A DNA stretch of 36,571 bases from an uncultured Clostridia bacterium (GTDB taxonomy: Bacteria; Bacillota; Clostridia; Oscillospirales; Ruminococcaceae): NCBI GenBank assembly GCA_947586185.1, contig CANPXN010000026.1:1-36571 (forward strand), written 5' to 3'. The notes under the pieces were generated by a model that had not been told where the DNA came from, did not search any database, and was given only the letters and a program-made list of their open reading frames with translations. Shown piece by piece: positions 9,291 through 17,998 of the stretch. The translations under genes and the position numbers were made by a program. Every line of letters starts with the position of its first letter. Within the stretch, counting starts at the first letter, position 1.

Positions 9291-9308
9291 GTTTTAAAGC
9301 TATTTCTC

Positions 9309-9337
9309 TTGACAAAAGACATAAATCGTGCTATTAT
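9309..9337 (+). promoter_or_regulatory. Promoter of the T-box/thrS operon
   Basis: TTGACA (9309-9314), a 17-base spacer and TATTAT (9332-9337). Confidence 0.75.
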
Positions 9338-9344
9338 GTTAATC

Positions 9345-9588
9345 AAACAATAAAACGTTGATAAGGAAGACCTTATGCAGGAAAGCTTGCTAAAGAGAGA
9401 TTCTGTCACCGGCTGAAAGCAGGATCGCAGCAGGTATGAGGTACACCGCCTTTGAGTCCGGCCAATACCCGGCGGAAGCTCCCGTTAAAGAGCGCTTTTA
9501 TGAGGCATGGGTATATCCCTGTGCGAATAAGGGTGGAACAGCGGTCTATATCGCCCCTTGAACCTTTCTGAGGTTTGAGGGGCTTTTT
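9345..9588 (+). promoter_or_regulatory. T-box riboswitch (threonine type, by context)
   Basis: The leader has the classic T-box sequence AAGGGTGGAACAGCGG (9529-9544), which pairs with the CCA end of uncharged tRNA. It is followed at once by a terminator hairpin. Upstream, GGCTGAAAGC and CACCGCCTTTGAG match typical stem I blocks. Uncharged tRNA-Thr should favour the antiterminator and switch on the downstream operon. The amino-acid type is inferred from thrS; several ACA/ACC triplets could be the specifier and I did not resolve which. Confidence 0.88.
9553..9588 (+). terminator. T-box regulated terminator
   Basis: GCCCCTTGAACC (9553-9564) pairs with GGTTTGAGGGGC (9572-9583) with two G.T wobbles, then TTTTT. 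The 5' arm lies just after the T-box sequence, as needed for mutually exclusive folding. Confidence 0.85.
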
Positions 9589-9619
9589 ATATGCCCTTCA
9601 AAACAGTATGGAGAGTAAA

Positions 9620-10105
9620 ATGAATTTGATACCCTATGACAGCTTTAAGCTGAAGACCCGTTATACAAAGGGTGAAATTGAAGATATACTCAGGAAAAAT
9701 ATGAGCAGGGACATTCACAGCAGTGAAAAATATTTCTGTGGAAAAACAGACGCCTCCGGCTTTTGTATAAGCGCTACGGTGGGCGAAAAGGTAAAGTTCA
9801 GCGCATTCAATCCGATCATAAGGGGAAAGATATCCTCTGGAAAGGATTGCTCAAAAATCAAGGCTGTAATGGAGCCTGCTGCGGCTGCAAAAGCAGTTAT
9901 ATACGGCTGGGGAATAGTATTTCTTGCCATAGCTCTTTTTCTGATCCCCTTTACCCTTTTCGGATCGGTGAGGCTGCTTTCATTCCTGATCGTTGTTATA
10001 ATCGGAGCTTCAGGCTACGGTATAATGAACTGGCTGTTCTGGCAGCTTGGAAGACGTGCAAAAAATAAATTATATAAAGTTTTAAACGGAGGTAGAAAGA
10101 TATGA
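9620..10105 (+). CDS. Hypothetical two-helix membrane protein in the thrS operon
   Basis: A 161-residue protein I do not recognise. The first 95 or so residues are soluble and polar, with many Lys and three Cys. Two hydrophobic segments follow (about 95-115 and 118-138), then a basic tail. ATG 9620 follows GGAGA at good spacing; an in-frame ATG at 9608 has no ribosome site. It sits between the T-box terminator and thrS, and its TGA overlaps the thrS ATG (ATGA), so it is T-box controlled and translationally coupled to thrS. A role linked to threonine or translation is only a guess from position. Confidence 0.75.
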   Translation: MNLIPYDSFKLKTRYTKGEIEDILRKNMSRDIHSSEKYFCGKTDASGFCISATVGEKVKFSAFNPIIRGKISSGKDCSKIKAVMEPAAAAKAVIYGWGIVFLAIALFLIPFTLFGSVRLLSFLIVVIIGASGYGIMNWLFWQLGRRAKNKLYKVLNGGRKI

Positions 10106-12048
10106 TTAAGCTTACGCTGAAAGACGGAAGTGTCCGTGAGGCAGAGGCAGGCAGCAGAGCCTGCGATATCGTTAAGGGCATAGGCGCCGGACTTTACAAG
10201 GCGGCATGCTGCGTTAAAATTGACGGAGAGGTAAAGGATCTCAGAACCGTTATTGACAGCGACTGTGAATTTGAAGTCATGACCTTTGATACTCAGGAGG
10301 GCAAAAAGGCGTTCTGGCATACGGCATCCCATATACTTGCACAGGCTGTAAAAAGGCTTTACCCGAATGTAAAGCTTGCCATCGGTCCTGCGGTGGATAA
10401 TGGATTTTATTATGATTTTGACCTTGAGCAGCCTTTCACAGCCGAGGAGCTTGAAAAGCTTGAGGGTGAAATGAAAAAGATCGTAAAAGAAAATATTCCT
10501 TTGGAGCAGTTTGAGCTCTCCCCTGAGGAGGCAATAAAAATGCTGGAGGAGCAGGGCGAGAGCTATAAGGTTGAGCTTTGTCAGGAGCATGCCGGAAAGG
10601 GCGAGCCTATTTCATTTTACAAGCAGGGAGATTTTACAGACCTCTGCGCAGGACCTCACCTTATGTCAACAGGCGTTGTAAAGGCTTTCAAGCTTGTTTC
10701 CTGCACAGGCGCATACTGGAGAGGCAGTGAGAAAAACAAGATGCTGTCAAGAGTTTACGGAACAGCTTTCCCGAAGGCGTCCATGCTTGAAGAAGAGCTG
10801 AAACGCCGTGAGGACGCAAAAATGCGTGACCACAATAAGCTTGGCAGGGAGCTGGAGCTTTTCACTACAGTTGACTACATCGGTCAAGGACTTCCGATCA
10901 TTCTTCCAAAGGGAGCAAGAGTTATACAGCTTTTACAGAGATGGGTCGAAGACGTTGAACAGAAGCACGGCTACCTCCTTACAAAAACACCTTTTATGGC
11001 AAAGAGGGAGCTTTATAAAATATCCGGACACTGGGATCATTACCTGGACGGAATGTTTGTGCTGGGCGATCCGAACGACGAAACAAAGGAATGCTTTGCG
11101 CTGCGTCCTATGACATGTCCTTTCCAGTATCAGGTGTTTTTAAACAGACAGCGCTCCTACCGTGATCTTCCTATGAGGCTGGGAGAAACCTCAACGCTTT
11201 TCAGAAACGAGGACAGCGGCGAAATGCACGGACTTATCCGTGTAAGACAGTTCACTATTTCAGAGGGACATCTGATCTTGCGTCCGGAGCAGCTTGAAGA
11301 GGAATTTAAGGATTGTTTGGAGCTTGCAAAATACTTCCTTGGAACAGTAGGGCTTCTTGAGGACTGTACCTTCCGTTTCTCACAGTGGGATCCTGCAAAT
11401 CCTAAGAACAAGTATGAGGGTACTGCGGAGCAGTGGGAGCATGCTCAGTCGGCTATGGGAAAAATTCTTGACGATCTGGGCGTTGACTATGAGATCGGTA
11501 TTGACGAAGCCGCTTTCTATGGACCAAAGCTTGATATCCAGTGCAAAAACGTATACGGCAAGGAGGATACTATCGTAACGATACAGATAGATATGATGCT
11601 TGCCGAGAAGTTTGGCATGGAATATATAGACGTTGACGGCACAAGAAAAAGACCGTATATCATTCACAGGACATCTCTTGGCTGCTATGAGAGAACACTG
11701 GCACTGCTCATTGAAAAGTATGCCGGAGCATTTCCGCTGTGGCTTGCGCCGGAGCAGGTAAGATTTATTCCTATTGCAGACAGGCATCTTGATTATGTGA
11801 GAGGTATTTCCGAGAAGCTTGAAGCCGCAGGAATCCGCTGCACCATCGACGACAGAGCTGAAAAGATGGGCTATAAGATAAGACAGGCACAGCTTGAAAA
11901 GGTTCCGTATATGATCATTGCCGGGGATAACGAGGCAGAATCTGAAACAGTTTCAGTACGTTCAAGACGTGAGGGGGATCTGGGTTCAATGAGCCAGAGC
12001 GCTCTCCTTGAAAAGCTTGTGGATGAGATAGCTAAGAAAATAAAGTAA
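10102..12048 (+). CDS. thrS: Threonyl-tRNA synthetase
   Basis: Attaches threonine to tRNA-Thr in the cytoplasm. The 648 residues match the usual full-length enzyme: an N-terminal TGS domain (1-62), an editing domain with HTASH (H73, H77) and CAGPH, a class II catalytic core with LRPMTCP (near 334), motif 2 around FRNEDSGEMHGLIRVRQF (about 367-384) and motif 3 GCYERTLALLIE (near 526), and a C-terminal anticodon-binding domain. Motif 3 normally reads GSxERF; GCYERT is a mild variant. GGAGGT lies 8 bases before ATG 10102. Controlled by the T-box upstream. Confidence 0.97.
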   Translation: MIKLTLKDGSVREAEAGSRACDIVKGIGAGLYKAACCVKIDGEVKDLRTVIDSDCEFEVMTFDTQEGKKAFWHTASHILAQAVKRLYPNVKLAIGPAVDNGFYYDFDLEQPFTAEELEKLEGEMKKIVKENIPLEQFELSPEEAIKMLEEQGESYKVELCQEHAGKGEPISFYKQGDFTDLCAGPHLMSTGVVKAFKLVSCTGAYWRGSEKNKMLSRVYGTAFPKASMLEEELKRREDAKMRDHNKLGRELELFTTVDYIGQGLPIILPKGARVIQLLQRWVEDVEQKHGYLLTKTPFMAKRELYKISGHWDHYLDGMFVLGDPNDETKECFALRPMTCPFQYQVFLNRQRSYRDLPMRLGETSTLFRNEDSGEMHGLIRVRQFTISEGHLILRPEQLEEEFKDCLELAKYFLGTVGLLEDCTFRFSQWDPANPKNKYEGTAEQWEHAQSAMGKILDDLGVDYEIGIDEAAFYGPKLDIQCKNVYGKEDTIVTIQIDMMLAEKFGMEYIDVDGTRKRPYIIHRTSLGCYERTLALLIEKYAGAFPLWLAPEQVRFIPIADRHLDYVRGISEKLEAAGIRCTIDDRAEKMGYKIRQAQLEKVPYMIIAGDNEAESETVSVRSRREGDLGSMSQSALLEKLVDEIAKKIK

Positions 12049-12054
12049 AAATGG

Positions 12055-12083
12055 AGTACCCGTTCTTTTGACGGGTACTTTAA
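12055..12083 (+). terminator. Probable terminator after thrS
   Basis: AGTACCCGT pairs with ACGGGTACT around TCTTTTG. The T run is short, so strength is uncertain. Confidence 0.55.
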
Positions 12084-12284
12084 GGCAATACCGCACAAAG
12101 CACGCCTGACGGCTTTGCACGCATCTTGCTTGTACCCCAAGGGCACTTCCTTCGGGCGCATATTTTTCATCATATCACACAAAAAGCTCTTGACATACGC
12201 AAGTATGCCTGCGAGCTTTTTATGCAATCTGACGAAAAATCTGACTACGCAATCTGCACACAATCTTTGTGCAGTATTGCCTTA
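12081..12284. repeat. 204-bp element with 20-bp terminal inverted repeats (MITE/REP-like)
   Basis: The 20 bases at 12081-12100 and 12265-12284 are inverted repeats with one mismatch (19 of 20). There is no open frame of note inside. An internal hairpin AAAAAGCTC...GAGCTTTTT (12181-12220) encloses a tight CATAC-GCAA-GTATG stem. Size, termini and lack of coding suggest a miniature non-autonomous element. No target-site duplication is obvious. It lies between thrS and tadA, and its right end touches the tadA 5' region. Confidence 0.65.
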
Positions 12285-12298
12285 ATCATTTGAAAGGA

Positions 12299-12799
12299 AT
12301 GTTGTTTCTGGACGATTTGTTTTATATGGAAGCCGCATTAAAGCTTGCAAAAAGGGCATATAATATAGGTGAGGTCCCTGTGGGAGCAGTTGTGGTGAAA
12401 AGAAGCACCGGCGAAATAGTCGGCAGGGGCTATAACCGGCGAGAAACTGATAAAAATCCCCTTGCCCATGCGGAAATCGAAGCTATCAGGGAGGCTTCCT
12501 TAAAGCTTGGAGGCTGGAGACTTTCGGGCTGTGTCCTTTATGTTACTCTCGAGCCATGCCCTATGTGCTGCGGAGCGGTCATAAATGCAAGGCTCGACAG
12601 AGTTGTTTTCGGAGCATATGACAAAAAAGCAGGCTCGGCATATTCTGTGCAGGAAATGTTCTCGCTTCCTTATAACCATATTCCCGAGGCTAACGGCGGC
12701 ATCATGGAAAAGGAATGCTCCGAGCTGCTTTCGGAGTTCTTTTCCATGCTCAGAAACAAGCATAAACGAGGAGATAAAAGTAATGGAAAAAAACATTGA
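12299..12799 (+). CDS. tadA: tRNA-specific adenosine deaminase TadA
   Basis: Converts A34 to inosine in the tRNA-Arg(ACG) anticodon. The zinc deaminase signature is intact: HAE (H57, catalytic E59) and PCPMC (C87, C90). At 166 residues it fits the family. The frame extends upstream to a GTG at 12269 inside the inverted repeat, which is unlikely to be native. ATG 12299 abuts GAAAGGA closely, TTG 12302 would have better spacing, and ATG 12326 is nearer the usual family start, so the exact start is open. The last 17 bases overlap the next gene. Confidence 0.92.
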   Translation: MLFLDDLFYMEAALKLAKRAYNIGEVPVGAVVVKRSTGEIVGRGYNRRETDKNPLAHAEIEAIREASLKLGGWRLSGCVLYVTLEPCPMCCGAVINARLDRVVFGAYDKKAGSAYSVQEMFSLPYNHIPEANGGIMEKECSELLSEFFSMLRNKHKRGDKSNGKKH

Positions 12800-13178
12800 A
12801 GATGTAAGAAAAGCCTTTTCAGAGGATAGGTTTGCAACTGAAAACGGCGCAGTTATTGATGAGATCGGCGAAGGCTATGCAAAGTGCAGCATGAAGCTTA
12901 CAAGCCGTCATAAAAACGCCATGGGCGGAGTTATGGGAGGGGTATATTTCACTCTTGCGGATTTCGCCTTTGCGGTAGCCTCTAACTGGAAGAGGATGAG
13001 GACGGTTTCAATAAGCACCAATATTGCCTTTTTAGGTGCGGCAAAGGGAGAGCTTCTCACTGCTGAGGCGCATTGCGTAAAGGACGGAAGAACCACCTGC
13101 TATTACCGCATTGACGTTATGGACGAAACCGGAAAGATCGCAGCAGCGGTCACTATCACAGGATGCCATGTGGCGTAG
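12783..13178 (+). CDS. Hotdog-fold thioesterase (PaaI/YbgC-like)
   Basis: A 131-residue protein of the PaaI-type hotdog thioesterase family. It has the HKNAMGGVMGGVYFTLADFAFAV block, the helix that normally carries the catalytic Asp (D in LADFAF), and the SISTNIAFLGAAKG strand of the fold. It likely hydrolyses an acyl-CoA. GAGGAGA precedes ATG 12783, and the start overlaps the tadA end by 17 bases, implying coupled expression. The substrate cannot be read from sequence. Confidence 0.82.
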   Translation: MEKNIEDVRKAFSEDRFATENGAVIDEIGEGYAKCSMKLTSRHKNAMGGVMGGVYFTLADFAFAVASNWKRMRTVSISTNIAFLGAAKGELLTAEAHCVKDGRTTCYYRIDVMDETGKIAAAVTITGCHVA

Positions 13179-13346
13179 AGGTAAGGACGGTCTGTTGGGT
13201 ACTTGAGATAATAGTGCTGTGTTATTGCCTGAGACTTTGAATAGCCATATTTTTTATATATGGAAGAGCGGTCTTGTATTGAAAATAAAAATGTGATAAA
13301 ATTGTATTTGCAGGAAATTATTGCTGATGGAAGAATGGAGATAACC

Positions 13347-14018
13347 ATGGTTCACTTTGAAAATGAATGGGACGAGCTGTTAAAGGACGAGTTCAAAAAG
13401 GAGTATTATTTAAGGCTGCGGCAGTTCCTTATAAACGAATACAAAACCCAGAGGATATTTCCGGGTATGTATGACATATTCAACGCACTGAAATACACCT
13501 CTTACAGCGATGTAAAGGCTGTTATTATCGGTCAGGACCCATATCACGGGGAGGGGCAGGCTCATGGCCTTTGCTTTTCCGTTCGGAAGGGAGTAGCGCC
13601 TCCGCCGTCCCTTGTGAATATTTTCAAGGAAATAAAGACGGATGTGGGTATCGACAATACCGGAAAACACGGGGAGCTTACAAGCTGGGCAAAGCACGGA
13701 GTGCTCCTTTTAAACAATGTCCTCACCGTAAGGGCAAATCTTGCGAACAGTCACAAGGGTATGGGCTGGGAGCAGTTTACTGATGACGTTATAAGGCTGT
13801 TAAACCAGCGTGAAAAGCCTATGGTATTTTTGCTGTGGGGAGCAAATGCCCGTACAAAAACAGCGCTTATAACAAATCCTCAGCATCTTGTGTTGACCTG
13901 TGCGCATCCAAGTCCTTTATCGGCATATAATGGATTTTTCGGATGCAGGCATTTTTCTAAAACAAATGAATTTCTTCGCAGTCATGGAATGGAAGAAATT
14001 GATTGGAGCATAGACTAA
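13347..14018 (+). CDS. ung: Uracil-DNA glycosylase, family 1
   Basis: Removes uracil from DNA as the first step of base excision repair. The 223 residues from ATG 13347 fit UNG. Motif A GQDPYHG (62-68, catalytic D64) and motif B HPSPLS (187-192, H187) are intact. Upstream in-frame starts at 13260 and 13335 exist, but GGAG at 13336-13339 best fits 13347. metF begins two bases after its stop. The 168-base gap before it holds no strong promoter, only a weak TTGTAT-17-TAAAAT near 13274-13302. Confidence 0.95.
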   Translation: MVHFENEWDELLKDEFKKEYYLRLRQFLINEYKTQRIFPGMYDIFNALKYTSYSDVKAVIIGQDPYHGEGQAHGLCFSVRKGVAPPPSLVNIFKEIKTDVGIDNTGKHGELTSWAKHGVLLLNNVLTVRANLANSHKGMGWEQFTDDVIRLLNQREKPMVFLLWGANARTKTALITNPQHLVLTCAHPSPLSAYNGFFGCRHFSKTNEFLRSHGMEEIDWSID

Positions 14019-14019
14019 A

Positions 14020-14883
14020 ATGAAAATAACTAAAATGTTTGAAAGGGGAACTGTCTTTTCCTTTGAGATATTTCCACCGAAAAAGACAAGTCCTGTTGAA
14101 ACGATCTACAATACTCTGGAGCAGCTGGGGGGACTTCACCCGGACTTTATAAGCGTGACCTATGGAGCAGGTGGAAACGGCAGCAAGGCGTCCACCTGTG
14201 AGATCGCTGCGACCATAAAGGACAAGTACGGCATTGAACCGGTGGCTCATCTGCCCTGTATAAACTATACCAAGGAAGATATAGTGAGGATCCTTGACGA
14301 TTTCAAAGCTCACGGGATAACAAATGTACTTGCGCTGAGAGGGGATATAAATCCTGATATACCCCCAAAAAAGGATTTTACATATGCAAGCGAGCTTGTG
14401 GAGTTTATAAAGTCTCACGGGGATTTTGACATTGCCGGAGCGTGCTATCCCGAGGGACATGTTGAAAACCCTGACAAGGTTGCGGATATACTCAATCTGA
14501 AAAAAAAGGTTGATGCAGGCGCAACTCACCTTATATCCCAGCTATTTTTCGATAATTCGTATTTTTACTCATTTCTTGAAAAGACAAGGCTTGCAGGGAT
14601 CAATGTTCCTATTGAGGCAGGAATCATGCCGGTAGTCAACAAAAAGCAGATAGAGCGCATGGTAACAATGTGCGGTGCGAGTCTTCCGGATAAATTTGTA
14701 AAGACCATGGAGAGATACGAACATTCTCCGGAGGCTCTCCGCGATGCAGGGATAGCCTATGCGGTAAATCAGATAGTTGACCTTGTCTCCCACGGAGTTG
14801 ACGGGATACATCTTTATACCATGAATAATCCGTATGTTGCAAGGAGAATCAGCGAGGCTGTAGAGAGTATCATAAGGAGTTAA
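14020..14883 (+). CDS. metF: 5,10-methylenetetrahydrofolate reductase
   Basis: Reduces methylene-THF to methyl-THF, the methyl donor for methionine synthase. The 287 residues show the MTHFR barrel: FSFEIFPPK near the N-terminus (E16), FISVTYGAGG, HLPCINYTKEDI, NVLALRGD, and ATHLISQLFFDN for FAD binding. It begins immediately after ung and ends one base before the MetH reactivation gene, so these genes form a tight operon supplying methyl-THF to metH. Confidence 0.95.
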   Translation: MKITKMFERGTVFSFEIFPPKKTSPVETIYNTLEQLGGLHPDFISVTYGAGGNGSKASTCEIAATIKDKYGIEPVAHLPCINYTKEDIVRILDDFKAHGITNVLALRGDINPDIPPKKDFTYASELVEFIKSHGDFDIAGACYPEGHVENPDKVADILNLKKKVDAGATHLISQLFFDNSYFYSFLEKTRLAGINVPIEAGIMPVVNKKQIERMVTMCGASLPDKFVKTMERYEHSPEALRDAGIAYAVNQIVDLVSHGVDGIHLYTMNNPYVARRISEAVESIIRS

Positions 14884-14884
14884 T

Positions 14885-15556
14885 TTGGCAAAGCTTGAAC
14901 ATATTGAAAGAAGTGAAGTCCTCAGATATATGGGGCATCAGGGCGAGCCTGAGCCGGAACTCAGCGCCCTGCTTGACAGATGTGAGGAAATACTGCTGAG
15001 GGACGCAAGACCTAAGTACACCTTTGCGGTGTTTGATATACTGCGCTGTGAGGACGGGATAAGCCTTTCCGGCTGCCGTCTTGAGCTTTTGGGAAACGAT
15101 ATAAAAGCGCATCTTGAGGGCTGTGAAAGGGCAGCCCTTATATGCGCTACTCTTTCCTCCGGAGCTGACGCTGCAATACGCCGTGCCGAGGTGTCGGACA
15201 TGGCTCTTGCCTTTGCAATGGACGCTGCGGCAAGCGCTGCTATAGAGCAGTTTCTTGTAATGGCTGATGAGGAAATACTGTCAGCGCTGCCGGGGTATTA
15301 CGGAACATGGCGCTTTTCACCCGGCTATGGAGATTTCCCCATCGAAGTGCAGAGGGACTTTGTAAGCGCTCTGAACGCTCAGAAGAGAATAGGTCTTTGC
15401 GTAAGTGAAAGCGGAATACTTACGCCGAGAAAATCGGTAACGGCTGTTATGGGGCTGTCCCGTGAGCCTCTGCCGAAAAAAAGGCGGGGCTGCGCTATGT
15501 GCGCTATGAACAGAACCTGTCTTTACAGGAAACGAGGTGGACACTGTGGATTTTAA
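14885..15556 (+). CDS. Stand-alone methionine synthase reactivation-domain protein
   Basis: A 223-residue protein matching the vitamin B12-dependent methionine synthase activation domain, here a separate polypeptide. RFSPGYGDFP (143-152) corresponds to the AdoMet-binding arginine/GY motif of MetH. The C-terminus adds a Cys cluster (GCAMCAMNRTC...GGHC, 202-221) that may bind metal or be redox-active. It should re-methylate oxidised cobalamin on the adjacent MetH, which lacks this domain. It starts at TTG 14885, five bases after AAGGAG. Its 3' end overlaps metH. Confidence 0.85.
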   Translation: MAKLEHIERSEVLRYMGHQGEPEPELSALLDRCEEILLRDARPKYTFAVFDILRCEDGISLSGCRLELLGNDIKAHLEGCERAALICATLSSGADAAIRRAEVSDMALAFAMDAAASAAIEQFLVMADEEILSALPGYYGTWRFSPGYGDFPIEVQRDFVSALNAQKRIGLCVSESGILTPRKSVTAVMGLSREPLPKKRRGCAMCAMNRTCLYRKRGGHCGF

Positions 15557-17900
15557 AACACTGCTTGAAAGAAAATTTGTAATGCTTGACGGCGCAATGG
15601 GAACAATGCTGCAAGCGTCTGGGCTGGAGGCAGGAGGAATACCGGAGCTTTTGAACCTTGAAAGACCGGAGCTTATAGAAAGCATTCACAAAGCATATAT
15701 TGACGCCGGAGCGGATATTATCTATGCAAATACTTTCGGAGCAAACAGATATAAGCTTTCAGGCTGTAATAAAAGCGTCAGTGAGGTAATAGGCGCTGCC
15801 GTTAAGATCGCAAAGAAAGCGGCAGGTCAAAGGGCTCTCACAGCTCTTGACTTAGGGCCGATAGGTCAGCTCTTAGAGCCTACCGGAACGCTTTCCTTTG
15901 ACGAGGCGTATGACATTTTCAGGGAGCAGATCATTGCCGGCGCAGAGGCTGACGTGATCGTCTTTGAAACCATGACCGATCTGCTGGAGCTGAAAGCGGC
16001 GGTGCTGGCGGCAAAGGAAAACAGCGAAAAGCCTGTTTTATGCACAATGACCTTTGAGGAGAATATGCGAACCTTTACCGGTTGCTGCGTGTCCTCAATG
16101 GCTCTTACTCTTGAGGGTCTGGGAGCGGATGCGATAGGAATAAACTGTTCCCTTGGCCCAAAGCAGCTTGAACCGGTGGTAAAGGAGCTTTGCAGGTGGA
16201 CAAGGCTGCCTGTTATAATGAAGCCGAATGCAGGACTTCCCGACCCTGTTACAAATAAATATGACGTTACTCCGGAAATGTTTGCCCTGGAAATGGCTGA
16301 GGTAGCAAAAAGCGGAGTTAAAATATTTGGAGGCTGCTGCGGCACCTCTCCTGAGTATATAAAAGCGGTAAGGGAAATACTCGAAAGGACGGATATCCCC
16401 CATATAGAGCCGTTGATTCCTGCGGCAGTATGCTCGCCATCGAAGACAGTGGTTATAGACCAGCCGAGGATAATCGGCGAAAGAATAAATCCAACGGGCA
16501 AAAAGCTGTTTAAAGAGGCTCTGAGACGAAACGATATGGACTATATCTTAAATCAGGCTCTGGAGCAGACAAAGGCAGGAGCGGATATACTGGACGTAAA
16601 CGTAGGGCTTCCTGAGATAGACGAAAAGGAAATGATGCTCAGGACAGTAAAGTCCCTCCAGGGCATAACGGACGTTCCGCTTCAGATCGACTCCACTATA
16701 CCGGAGGTGCTGGAGGCAGCTCTGAGGGTATACAGCGGAAAGCCGATAGTAAATTCTGTTAACGGTGAAGAAAAGTCGCTGGAAACCGTTCTTCCTCTTG
16801 TAAAGAAATACGGAGCATGCGTTGTGGGGCTTACCCTTGACGGAAACGGTATTCCACAAAAGGCGGAGGAGAGGTTTGCTATAGCTGAGAGGATATTGAA
16901 TCGTGCTCTTGAATACGGCATACCTAAGGAAAATGTTTTTATAGACTGCCTTACATTAACGGCGTCCGCTGAACAGGCGGCTGTTATGGAAACTCTCAAG
17001 GGAGTTAAAATGGTAAAGGAAAGGCTTGGGCTGAAAACAGTCCTTGGCGTATCCAATATATCCTTCGGACTTCCAAACAGGGTTCTTATAAATCAGAATT
17101 TCCTTGCAATGGCGCTTACAAACGGACTTGATCTTCCGATCATAAATCCTAACGTCGAGTCCATGACCGGAGCTGTAAGGGCATATAGGCTTCTTGCAAA
17201 TATAGACAAAAACTCAGCGGAATTTATCGCCGCATACAATGACGCAGAGCCGCAGAAAACCGCTCCTAAGCCGGAGGGCGATCTAAGCCTTGCCCACGCC
17301 ATAGAAAATGGACTCCAGGGTGAAAGCGCAAAGGCTACAAAGGCGCTGCTTGAAAGCCATGAGCCTATGGAGATAATTAACGATATACTGATCCCTGCCC
17401 TTGACAAGGCTGGAGCAGCCTTTGAAAAGGGTAAGATATTCCTGCCACAGCTTATTTTGAATGCAGGAGCTGCACAGGCGGCTTTCGGCGTTATTCGTGA
17501 AAGAATGATACGCTCGGACAAGGCTCCTGTAAGCAAGGGTAAGATCGTTCTTGCAACGGTAAAGGGCGATATCCATGATATAGGAAAGAATATCGTTAAG
17601 GTGCTGCTTGAAAATTACGGCTATACTGTTATAGACCTTGGAAAGGATGTTCCATGCGAGGAGGTCGTTAAAGCCGCTTTGGAGAACAAGGTAAAGCTTG
17701 TGGGGCTTTCAGCCCTTATGACTACTACTCTTAAATCCATGGAGGAAACTATAAGGCTTTTGCGTGAAAGCGGAGCTGACTGTAAGGTGGTAGTAGGAGG
17801 AGCGGTGCTCACTCAGGAATATGCCGACAGTATTGGTGCGGACTACTATGCAAAGGACGCAAAGGAAACTGTTGACGCTGCAAAAGAGGTTATAGGATGA
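15546..17900 (+). CDS. metH: Cobalamin-dependent methionine synthase, short form
   Basis: Transfers methyl from methyl-THF through cobalamin to homocysteine. The 784 residues hold three modules: homocysteine/zinc domain (1-300, ligands C201, C264, C265 in GINCSLGP and FGGCCGT), pterin-binding barrel (about 310-570, starting IIGERINPTGKKL), and cobalamin cap plus Rossmann domain (about 585-784, DIHDIGKN with H677 as lower axial ligand). The C-terminal reactivation domain of the 1,200-residue enzymes is absent and is supplied by the gene just upstream. GTG 15546 is preferred to GTG 15537 because GAGGTGG at 15534-15540 would then be properly spaced. Confidence 0.95.
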   Translation: MDFKTLLERKFVMLDGAMGTMLQASGLEAGGIPELLNLERPELIESIHKAYIDAGADIIYANTFGANRYKLSGCNKSVSEVIGAAVKIAKKAAGQRALTALDLGPIGQLLEPTGTLSFDEAYDIFREQIIAGAEADVIVFETMTDLLELKAAVLAAKENSEKPVLCTMTFEENMRTFTGCCVSSMALTLEGLGADAIGINCSLGPKQLEPVVKELCRWTRLPVIMKPNAGLPDPVTNKYDVTPEMFALEMAEVAKSGVKIFGGCCGTSPEYIKAVREILERTDIPHIEPLIPAAVCSPSKTVVIDQPRIIGERINPTGKKLFKEALRRNDMDYILNQALEQTKAGADILDVNVGLPEIDEKEMMLRTVKSLQGITDVPLQIDSTIPEVLEAALRVYSGKPIVNSVNGEEKSLETVLPLVKKYGACVVGLTLDGNGIPQKAEERFAIAERILNRALEYGIPKENVFIDCLTLTASAEQAAVMETLKGVKMVKERLGLKTVLGVSNISFGLPNRVLINQNFLAMALTNGLDLPIINPNVESMTGAVRAYRLLANIDKNSAEFIAAYNDAEPQKTAPKPEGDLSLAHAIENGLQGESAKATKALLESHEPMEIINDILIPALDKAGAAFEKGKIFLPQLILNAGAAQAAFGVIRERMIRSDKAPVSKGKIVLATVKGDIHDIGKNIVKVLLENYGYTVIDLGKDVPCEEVVKAALENKVKLVGLSALMTTTLKSMEETIRLLRESGADCKVVVGGAVLTQEYADSIGADYYAKDAKETVDAAKEVIG

Positions 17901-17904
17901 TCTG

Positions 17905-17939
17905 AATTCCCGGTACATATACAGTGCCGGGAATTTTTT
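17905..17939 (+). terminator. Terminator after metH
   Basis: AATTCCCGG pairs with CCGGGAATT around a 13-base loop, followed by six T. Confidence 0.9.
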
Positions 17940-17948
17940 AGTGCCTGT

Positions 17949-17974
17949 TGTAACGAATCCGATCAAGCGTTGTC
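17949..17974 (+). promoter_or_regulatory. Candidate ECF-type autoregulatory promoter
   Basis: TGTAAC (17949-17954), 16 bases, then TGTC (17971-17974) resembles the TGAAAC/TGTAAC...CGTC promoters read by ECF sigma factors of Bacillus (SigM, SigX type). Position just ahead of the ECF gene suggests self-regulation. Confidence 0.4.
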
Positions 17975-17998
17975 TTATAGATGCAGGGAGGTGAGAAT

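Noticed and set aside
12190-12195. TTGACA inside the 204-bp element as a tadA promoter
   Set aside because: No acceptable -10 box lies 16-18 bases downstream.
12269-12298. GTG start for tadA inside the inverted repeat
   Set aside because: The added residues come from the repeat element and are not part of the TadA family; internal starts fit better.
13178-14020. SAM, B12 or T-box riboswitch ahead of the methionine genes
   Set aside because: No recognisable core motif or leader terminator is present before ung-metF.
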